From contig CM075346.1 of NCBI GenBank assembly GCA_037693485.1, positions 124,670,001-124,734,000 of the forward strand: a stretch of 64,000 nucleotides of DNA. Direction: 5' to 3'. Source of the stretch: Kitagawia praeruptora. Lineage: Eukaryota > Streptophyta > Magnoliopsida > Apiales > Apiaceae. The notes under the pieces are model-generated. The model did not search any database. It was not told the origin of the DNA and worked only from the letters and a program-made list of their open reading frames with translations. The position numbers and the translations under genes were made by a program. Numbering within the stretch: position 1 is the first letter of the stretch; each line of letters opens with the position of its first letter. Positions 54,153-61,119 of the stretch are shown here, piece after piece.

Positions 54153-57100
54153 ATGGAGAATTTATTCATGAACAGCAAGGTGGTAATCAATGGAGTTACT
54201 TTTAATACTAATAACTTCACTGCAGTTCTAGATCATCAGGACTTGCCAAATGATTTCCACATTATTCAGGACTTTTTGGCCTCAAGCCCAATCAATTATG
54301 CACTAACCCAACCTGCCAAGATATCTTTTAAGTCTGTTATGCAGGTTTGGAACACAAGTGTTTTTGGGAAAGGTCTTCCATCAGAAAATCCTAAGATGAG
54401 CTTTGAGTATGACAATGTTACATACTATGTGACTCCTGAGATTGTCACTGAAGCCCTACACTTACCATCAATCATTGGTAAGCCTGTATTCAAAGTTCCT
54501 GATGCAAAACTTCTTGAGTATGTTGTAAGCCTGGGTTACAATGGAACGCCAAAGAAGTTTGGAGAGCTCTACAGGACAAAGCTTAAGAAGGAATGGAATT
54601 TCTTCTTTGACACTATCAGCAGATGTTTCCTGAATAAAGTGTCAAACTTTGATGCCTTACCCACAGGTTCAGCCAAAATTGGGTACTCTCTAATTCATGA
54701 TCTCTCATTTGATTATGGTTCTTTTATACTAAAGGCATTAAGTGAAAGAAAAGCAGATAAATGTGGTTATGTTTGCTTTCTTAGATTTTTCCAATTAATA
54801 TTCTCTCACTTATGTCCTCATGCGGTTTTTGAGAATGATACAATTTTGCCTATATGTAAAATCTCAGAAAACAATATAAAGAGTATAATCAATTCTGATA
54901 AGGCAAATAAGTTTGATGGAACTCCATACATTCCTGATGAAGTATGGTCTCTTTTAAGAGAGAGAATGCCTATTCAATATGGCCCAGCAACTGGTGCTAT
55001 GGAACAGGACCTTACACATCCTATTCCTGACACAAGCACACAACCTAAACACTTATCTAAACAGTCAACCACCTCTGATGTCTCACAAAAGGCATCAGTT
55101 GTAAAATCAAAGAAATCAGCTAGATCTGATGTGTCTAAGAGGCAATCAGGATCAAAGGATTTCTCCACTCCAACTCACTCTCAAATGAAGTCACAAGGGG
55201 GTGAACAAAGGGTTCTTGAAACATCTGGTCTGAATAAAGAAACAGGAGTGAAGAGGAAAGTTGATCAAAGAGTTAATTCTGATTCTGATTCTGATGATGA
55301 CACAATGCCTATATCAGTCTTGCTGAAAAAGAAGGAGATTGATGTTGTTGATACAAGAGAAGTGGCTGTCTCTGAAAAGCCAAAGAAAAGAAGAAGATTA
55401 ATCAGCAAAGGCAAATTTGTTGATCACACAGAATTTCTGAATCTTACTGATGCTATGGAAGGCAATTCTGATGTTGTTAATCAGGATGGATCATCAGTTC
55501 CTGACGCTACTGCTAATCCTGATATCTCTACTCCTGATAATTCACCTATGAAGATTGTTGAGATTTCTGACTCTCCAGCATCTACATCTCCAAAGAGAAG
55601 AATTATTGAGATGTCTGTCGATCAAGTAAATGCTATTGCTGCTCAGTTGGGTGTTAAACCCTCACCACTTGAAGTAAAAGCTGCTGAAGCAAACGTCTTT
55701 CACAGACAGAAGAAACAGAGGACTACTATGTCATCTCTGAGAGGATCTAGCCCACAAGAACCTGAACTTCAAAGGAGTTCAGAAGCTATTGAAGATCCAG
55801 TCACACAAGAACCACCTACTCAAAGTGTAGGTGCAGACATTACTGAAGGAATAGTCACACAAGAACCATCTTCTCAAAGGGAAGGTGAAGACAAGAATAT
55901 TCCTGCCCCACAAGAACCATCTTCTCAAAGTGAAGATGCTGGCAAAATCACATCAGCAGGGGAGTTACCTGACAATGCTCAAGGGGCTTCTGAAATTGAA
56001 ATTGAACTTGCTAGAAGTCTGGCAGATAAAGCTGCTCATGATTTGCACATTGCTGAATGTGATAAAATGATTGCTGACACTGCATTTGAGGGAAGCACAA
56101 AAGAACCTTTAACTCAAAGTGTTGAAGAAGCTTCAAAACCTCAGGCTACACAAGAACCATCAGTAGCAAATACTGATGCAAGTCATGCTATAGTTGCAGC
56201 GGTCAATCCTGATGAAAGTACTACTGATCCGCATATTCCATTACTTATTGAGCCAATTTCAGCAAGGCCAATGGATTCTTTAACTACTTCATCAGGTAAC
56301 ATCTCTTTCTCTACTTCCTTTACTACTGATAGTATGATTACAGATAGACCTGATAAAAGGGATACCTCTATTTGTATGACTTCAGACCACTCTTCTCAGC
56401 CACCTCTTATTTCTTCACATTTAATGAGCCAGAACCTTTCTTGTGAGATTGAGAGTGAATATTTAGAGAAAAAGAAGAGTGATGAGAGGCAGTCTCCTGA
56501 ACTGGCAAAAGGAGAGGTAGAAAAGAGTGAGAAGTTATTAACTTCTAGTAAGGTAGAAGTTGCTATTGAAAGTAACTTAGGTAACATTGTGAGAAGTGAT
56601 GAGATCACTTTAAAAGAAACGAGAGATTTAGGAAATGTTACTAATTTGCTTGCAGGGCATCAGAATTCACCAGCTGGATCTACTGGTGTTTTGAAAATGA
56701 AAGGTGTTATGCTTCCTGATGACCATGTTGAAAATAAACTCCCTGAGGCTGGTGGTGGCTCAGATGATGATGATGATAATCATGCTGACCTTGAAACAAA
56801 GCAAATGCAGGCAGCTATAAAAGCAAGTCTTCAATCTACTTATGGGTCTTCAAGTAGATACATGCAGTCAATGACTCAAGAAGAATTCAGAGGGGAGTAT
56901 AGTTCAATTCTTCCTTCTGATACTCGAGCTGCAAGGGGATATGAATGGGATACAGAATGGAATGTACCGACTGCTGAGATGAATTTTCAAAATGCTCTTT
57001 TTCATTCTGGTCATATTGCTACGAGGATGCCAACTCCTGAACTCAAGGCTCTTCTCAAAACAAATGCTCTTCTAGCTAAGGGATTGAAGAGTGAGCTTGA

Positions 57101-59318
57101 CTCTATGAAGGCTGTAACTGATAAATTTCAAGCGGGTATTCAAACATCAGTTTCTATATCTGCTACTGCTTCTCAAGCACGCCTTCTTGCTGATGATATT
57201 AAAGCCCTTGACAAGAGAATGGATTCTAGAATGACTGTCTTAGAATCAAAAGTTGATACTATTGATGAAACCCTCAAGCTTATTTTGTCTTTCTTCATTG
57301 CGGAAGATACTGATGTCAAAAAGGGGGAGAAGGTAGTCAAAACAAAATGCTCACCTAATCCAGTTGTACAAAAGGATGATGATAATTCTGGAAATGATGG
57401 TGGTGCTAAGTCACATCATAAAGTTGAAACCTCTGATGCTGCTTTAGTAACAAAGAGAACTAATACTCAAACTAAGCAGTCAACTCACGTTTCTAGATCT
57501 GGAAAGAAGACAGTGACAACAATGATGCAATCTCAGAATCCAAAAGAAGAACAGTTTGTGACACCTGGTCAAACTCTGTCAACTATTCCTGAGGATGATG
57601 TGTATGTGGAACAGGATGAAGATGTTGCTAATCTGTTTCATGAACTTGACACTGGGGATGGTCGTGTTCTTAAACTATTTTATAAAGACAAAAGAGTTCA
57701 ACAGTATCATGCTGAGAAAGCACTTGTCTTATCTACTGGAGAAAATCCAAACATGACTACTGATGAGTTCTTAGAAGAACAGAACAGGATCTTTGAAGAG
57801 TTTGCAAAACAGAATGAAGCTCCTGCTGCAAGAAAAGGAAGAGGCAGAGGAGGAAGATACAGAAGTAGAGGAAGATTATCTGCTCAAACAAGTACAAGGC
57901 AAACAAGATCTAGTGGAATCAAATTGAAAGATGTTTCTGAAAATGAAAAGAAGAAAACTCCACTATCTCTTGCATCAACTCCAGACAACATATTCAATGC
58001 TCCTGAAGAAATTGAAGAGGAGATTTTGCCTTTGAAAATAAAGAGTAAGGTAGCTGTTCAATCTACTGCATCTAATGAGAAGTCAGTCGTTGGTTCAATT
58101 CCTGATGTTGATTCTGATTCTGAAGAGGCTGAAATTTTAAAAGAACTTAAGATTATGATTCTTAAGGTTGTGGTTGAATTTCACAATATAGAAGTTTTTG
58201 AAGATACACTGGAGTATGAACAAGAAAACTTCAGAAGATTTGAGAAAGAAAGTGAAATCAGAACTAAAGCCAGAGAAGCAGAAAGGATAATAACTAGAGA
58301 TTACTTAAGAAATGTTCATAGATCAAACAGGAAGTTATGGTATGATAAAGATAGATCTGTTCCTGAACATCAACAGGATTATCCAACAAATGAGAAGAAG
58401 AAGAAGAGTAAGAAAAAGGAGGAGAATAAGGTTGATTATAGGAAACCAGTTGTTTTCAAATCAGCTGGACTGATAACAGAGTCTTCTTTGATCAATGAAT
58501 TACTGATTGTTAAATCAGAGTCTACTACATTTATTGCTGAAAGTCCACCAAAATGGGTGAGTATGCAATCTGGGTTGAGAGGATGGGAACCTGGCACAAG
58601 AGGAGGAATTGGATATAGTCATGCACTGGTTATTTTCATTGCACAAACTGATCAACATGCTCTAGTTGACAAGATTGGAGATGAGTTAACTGTAGATCAT
58701 CTCTGGAAACTTGAAGCTGTTGCTGTCATTGCTGATTGTCATGCTGATGCAAAGAAAATAGAAAAGCTGGTGTACTTCATGAAAGATGGAAGTGTGAAGA
58801 AGATTCCTATTCATGAATTGTTGTGTAAATCTGTAAAAGAGCTGAAATATGTTCTGTATCTTCTCAGAAGTAAAAGAATAAATGTTAGTGAAAGAGAAGT
58901 TTACCACAATTGGTGTGTCATGATTTACAGGAAGATTAGACAGAGATTCATGGATGGAGGAACGAGGTATGATGGCAATTATATTCCCATGTACTTAAAT
59001 TTAAGAGATATAGAGATTGAAATGAAGAAAGGTACAGCTGTTAGAGAAGTGTATCTAGGCATGGAACAACTATCTCTAAATCCAGATGGGAAGGAAATTG
59101 CTTATGTGTTGCTAGGTGACTTAGATCTTCCAAGAAGCTCAATTCAGAATCTCAGGGCAGCTATCTATCAGATTAATGAGAAAGATGAAGAACTCAAAAA
59201 TCTGAAGAAGAAACTGATTCAAGTTCTTGAAAGCAAGGAAGAAGAATTGTTATCTGAATTCTTGAGACTGAATCTGTTTTATCAAAGAATTTCTGAAACT
59301 GTTCCTGATGATTTTTAG
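54153..59318 (+). CDS. Copia I ORF3, very long Sirevirus third ORF, intact
   Basis: About 1721 residues from the ATG at 54153 (MENLFMNSKVVINGVTFNTN); upstream in-frame codons lack an ATG. Residues 1-290 are a globular domain (DFHIIQDFLASSPINYAL, VTEALHLPSI, LKKEWNFFFDTISRCF), the kind annotated as a putative plant transposon protein domain. It also occurs in ORF3 of copia III and IV. About 290-860 is Ser/Glu/Pro-rich with basic patches (KKRRRLISKGK) and repeated TQEPSSQS units. A UIM-like segment is at 878-894, coiled coil at about 960-1060, and an Arg/Gly-rich GRGRGGRYRSRGR near 1265. A second globular region spans about 1430-1650, with a terminal coiled coil. No signal peptide or membrane segment is seen, so envelope is not a good label. 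Function unknown. Confidence 0.88.
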   Translation: MENLFMNSKVVINGVTFNTNNFTAVLDHQDLPNDFHIIQDFLASSPINYALTQPAKISFKSVMQVWNTSVFGKGLPSENPKMSFEYDNVTYYVTPEIVTEALHLPSIIGKPVFKVPDAKLLEYVVSLGYNGTPKKFGELYRTKLKKEWNFFFDTISRCFLNKVSNFDALPTGSAKIGYSLIHDLSFDYGSFILKALSERKADKCGYVCFLRFFQLIFSHLCPHAVFENDTILPICKISENNIKSIINSDKANKFDGTPYIPDEVWSLLRERMPIQYGPATGAMEQDLTHPIPDTSTQPKHLSKQSTTSDVSQKASVVKSKKSARSDVSKRQSGSKDFSTPTHSQMKSQGGEQRVLETSGLNKETGVKRKVDQRVNSDSDSDDDTMPISVLLKKKEIDVVDTREVAVSEKPKKRRRLISKGKFVDHTEFLNLTDAMEGNSDVVNQDGSSVPDATANPDISTPDNSPMKIVEISDSPASTSPKRRIIEMSVDQVNAIAAQLGVKPSPLEVKAAEANVFHRQKKQRTTMSSLRGSSPQEPELQRSSEAIEDPVTQEPPTQSVGADITEGIVTQEPSSQREGEDKNIPAPQEPSSQSEDAGKITSAGELPDNAQGASEIEIELARSLADKAAHDLHIAECDKMIADTAFEGSTKEPLTQSVEEASKPQATQEPSVANTDASHAIVAAVNPDESTTDPHIPLLIEPISARPMDSLTTSSGNISFSTSFTTDSMITDRPDKRDTSICMTSDHSSQPPLISSHLMSQNLSCEIESEYLEKKKSDERQSPELAKGEVEKSEKLLTSSKVEVAIESNLGNIVRSDEITLKETRDLGNVTNLLAGHQNSPAGSTGVLKMKGVMLPDDHVENKLPEAGGGSDDDDDNHADLETKQMQAAIKASLQSTYGSSSRYMQSMTQEEFRGEYSSILPSDTRAARGYEWDTEWNVPTAEMNFQNALFHSGHIATRMPTPELKALLKTNALLAKGLKSELDSMKAVTDKFQAGIQTSVSISATASQARLLADDIKALDKRMDSRMTVLESKVDTIDETLKLILSFFIAEDTDVKKGEKVVKTKCSPNPVVQKDDDNSGNDGGAKSHHKVETSDAALVTKRTNTQTKQSTHVSRSGKKTVTTMMQSQNPKEEQFVTPGQTLSTIPEDDVYVEQDEDVANLFHELDTGDGRVLKLFYKDKRVQQYHAEKALVLSTGENPNMTTDEFLEEQNRIFEEFAKQNEAPAARKGRGRGGRYRSRGRLSAQTSTRQTRSSGIKLKDVSENEKKKTPLSLASTPDNIFNAPEEIEEEILPLKIKSKVAVQSTASNEKSVVGSIPDVDSDSEEAEILKELKIMILKVVVEFHNIEVFEDTLEYEQENFRRFEKESEIRTKAREAERIITRDYLRNVHRSNRKLWYDKDRSVPEHQQDYPTNEKKKKSKKKEENKVDYRKPVVFKSAGLITESSLINELLIVKSESTTFIAESPPKWVSMQSGLRGWEPGTRGGIGYSHALVIFIAQTDQHALVDKIGDELTVDHLWKLEAVAVIADCHADAKKIEKLVYFMKDGSVKKIPIHELLCKSVKELKYVLYLLRSKRINVSEREVYHNWCVMIYRKIRQRFMDGGTRYDGNYIPMYLNLRDIEIEMKKGTAVREVYLGMEQLSLNPDGKEIAYVLLGDLDLPRSSIQNLRAAIYQINEKDEELKNLKKKLIQVLESKEEELLSEFLRLNLFYQRISETVPDDF
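55795..55950 (+). repeat. Three-fold repeat in ORF3 (TQEPxxQS units)
   Basis: About 57-60-bp units encode TQEPPTQSVGAD, TQEPSSQREGED and PQEPSSQSEDAG; weaker relatives follow at 56096-56165. In-frame tandem expansion lengthens the disordered part of ORF3. Confidence 0.8.
57323..57329 (+). promoter_or_regulatory. PPT-like GGGGGAG inside copia I ORF3
   Basis: GATGTCAAAAAGGGGGAGAA matches the copia III site at 35691-35708 (GATGTCAAAAAGGGGGAGAT) and resembles the real polypurine tract at 59390. It could prime extra plus strands during reverse transcription. Confidence 0.45.
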
Positions 59319-59383
59319 AAGGTATTTTGTTTTGAGTTTTTGACATCTTGAATCAAGGAATTTGTGCTTTGTTTTATAAAGAA

Positions 59384-59398
59384 CAAATTGGGGGAGAT
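59384..59398 (+). promoter_or_regulatory. Polypurine tract of copia I
   Basis: AAATTGGGGGAGAT directly precedes the TG of the 3' LTR. Confidence 0.9.
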
Positions 59399-59899
59399 TG
59401 TTAGATATTGATTCAAGTGATGATCAGGATCTGGGTATTACTGATCAGATACTGATGCTGACGTCATCAGGAATACAACGTCAGTATTGGATTATCATCA
59501 GGATTAGAAGCTGGTCAGGATTTCATGAAGATTCTCATCAGACCAGAGATCAAGGAAGATTGATATGTCGGTTCCTAATTTGTAGGAATGCAGCTATCAT
59601 ACAAGATATGCATTCAGAGTGACATGTAATTGATTTAGAATATCTTGTAATTGATAGTGTAACTGTGTACTCTATATAGACACAGTTTAGGTTTTACATT
59701 AGGTAATCGCTTACACGAGTTATATTGTAACCTAGCAGCTCTTAAGAACATAAGAATTTCTTAATAGAGTTTTGTAACAGTTTTATATCAGAATTAATAA
59801 AGCTGTTATTGATTCATACTTGTGTTATTTGTTTTAAGTCGAAAATCTTATACAATTGTATTCAACCCCCCTTCTACAATTGTTATTTACTGGGCAACA
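59399..59899 (+). repeat. Copia I 3' LTR
   Basis: Matches the 5' LTR at 499 of 501 positions by my reading. The TATA box, AATAAA and the C-rich LTR end are all conserved. It is followed by TACTT, the target duplication. Confidence 0.93.
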
Positions 59900-60423
59900 T
59901 ACTTTTTAGTGGCTGTAAATCGTGGAGGTAAAATCCCAATTAATTCGGTCCACTAATCTTGACAGTAACCTGTGCGCTGTAACAAATTCATTAGTAATTT
60001 TGAGAGGATGACAGCAGGTTTTGCTTGACAGTAACATCGTCGCAAGAACACACTGTCATCATTAAGCAATTTATACAATTTCCTTTAAATTTCATGACAG
60101 AGACTTTTTCCATTGTGTCGTCTAAGAAACTTGCTGTCAAGGCACATCGTGACAGCATCTTCACTTATTGACAGCAACTTAAGCGGAAATAATTTATGTC
60201 ATGAATTTTAATCGACTTTCCCTATTGCTTAAGCGAAAATTACCAAATAGCATTTTAATCAATTCAGGCACATATTTGTTAGTTTTAGCACACATCCACA
60301 AACATCCATACACACAAGCAATCAAACAGACACATGCATTACCCAACAGATAACCAAGGTAGGGGAATCTAGCAGAAAAAGCATGAACAATGCAAAAGAT
60401 GAAAAGATTCCTTTTATTAGACA
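59900..60423 (-). other. Copia IV spacer, 3' side of its small ORF
   Basis: Non-coding, with repeated TGACAGTAAC / TGACAGCA words shared with other copia IV parts. On the minus strand AATAAA at 60413-60418 lies just after the small ORF and could end its transcript. Confidence 0.5.
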
Positions 60424-60711
60424 TTAAAAATAAAATACATCCTCTTCATCATCAGAAGCAAGCTCATACAGTTCCACTTGAACTGTTTCATCAGTTAGTC
60501 CTTCTACCTGAAGAAGAACCTCGATGAAGACTAGCATTTCCAACCAGTCTTCAAGATCCTTCTCGACCTTGTCCTTGGCAACTTTCTCTTTCCCTGCCAA
60601 ATCTTCTTCCAGCGCTTCATCCATTACCTTGAAGAGCTCCTCTATTTCCTCTTCATGACCTGGTTCACACCAGACTTTTGGCTTCTGAGAGATGGCATCC
60701 TTGTTCTCCAT
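60424..60711 (-). CDS. Small acidic ORF of copia IV (unknown function)
   Basis: 95 residues from the ATG at 60711 (MENKDAISQKPKVWCEPGHE); an upstream in-frame start at 60783 is less likely because it would overlap the TATA-like box. It is strongly acidic and likely helical (EEEIEELFKVMDEALEEDLAG, DKVEKDLEDWLEMLVFIEVLL), ending in ASDDEEDVFYF. On the minus strand CCTATAAAAT lies about 75-80 nt upstream (60782-60791) and AATAAA closely follows the stop. It lies between pol and ORF3 of copia IV, as in copia I, but here in the sense orientation. The frame is intact although pol and ORF3 on both sides are decayed. No function is recognised. Confidence 0.5.
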   Translation of the reverse strand: MENKDAISQKPKVWCEPGHEEEIEELFKVMDEALEEDLAGKEKVAKDKVEKDLEDWLEMLVFIEVLLQVEGLTDETVQVELYELASDDEEDVFYF

Positions 60712-60781
60712 TGTAGATATCCTCCTTTTCTTTCTCAAGGCGTGAGTGATTGAGTGTGAAATGATATTTAGTCTCGTGCAC

Positions 60782-60791
60782 ATTTTATAGG
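60782..60791 (-). promoter_or_regulatory. TATA-like box for the copia IV small ORF
   Basis: Minus strand CCTATAAAAT, 70-80 nt before the preferred ATG. A good match to the plant TATA consensus. Confidence 0.45.
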
Positions 60792-61119
60792 ACCCTAGGT
60801 GACGTTCAAGTTTCCCAAACTCTTCATTTTAATAAAGTAATTAAACTTTAAGTTAAAAAGACTGACAAATACCCGGGATCATTTCAAATGACACAAATAC
60901 TTATCACTAAGCACGCGTATGAAATAAGTTAATGTCACGTGACTACTCATTACAACAATTAAAACAGGCATGTGATTTGAATTTAGCATAGTCATAGCAA
61001 ACATGCTATCAAATAAACAAGTAGCACATAGGACAGTAACTTCTGATGACAGTAACATTGAAAGTTAAAGTCACAAGCTGCAATTTTTTAACCACATTGA
61101 AAATGTAAAAACTAGTAAG
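60792..61119 (-). other. Copia IV spacer between pol and the small ORF
   Basis: AT-rich non-coding DNA with TGACAGTAAC words. No element end or ORF is seen. Confidence 0.5.

Larger units (their letters stand above)
46725..59899 (+). mobile_element. Copia I: complete, young Sirevirus-like Ty1/copia retrotransposon
   Basis: A 13,175-bp element with 501-bp LTRs at both ends and the target duplication TACTT (46720-46724, 59900-59904). It has a Met-tRNA primer site, intact gag and pol ORFs, an intact long ORF3 and a polypurine tract. The two LTRs differ at only two positions by my reading (a C/T and a G/T), about 0.4 percent. With the often used 1.3e-8 substitutions per site per year this is roughly 0.15 million years. 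Copia gene order (integrase before RT) and a third ORF after pol place it in the Sirevirus (SIRE/Maximus) lineage. It is nested in minus-strand copia IV. Confidence 0.93.

Noticed and set aside
54153..59318. Calling ORF3 an envelope protein
   Set aside because: No signal peptide, transmembrane segment or fusion-peptide-like stretch is visible; only its position is env-like.
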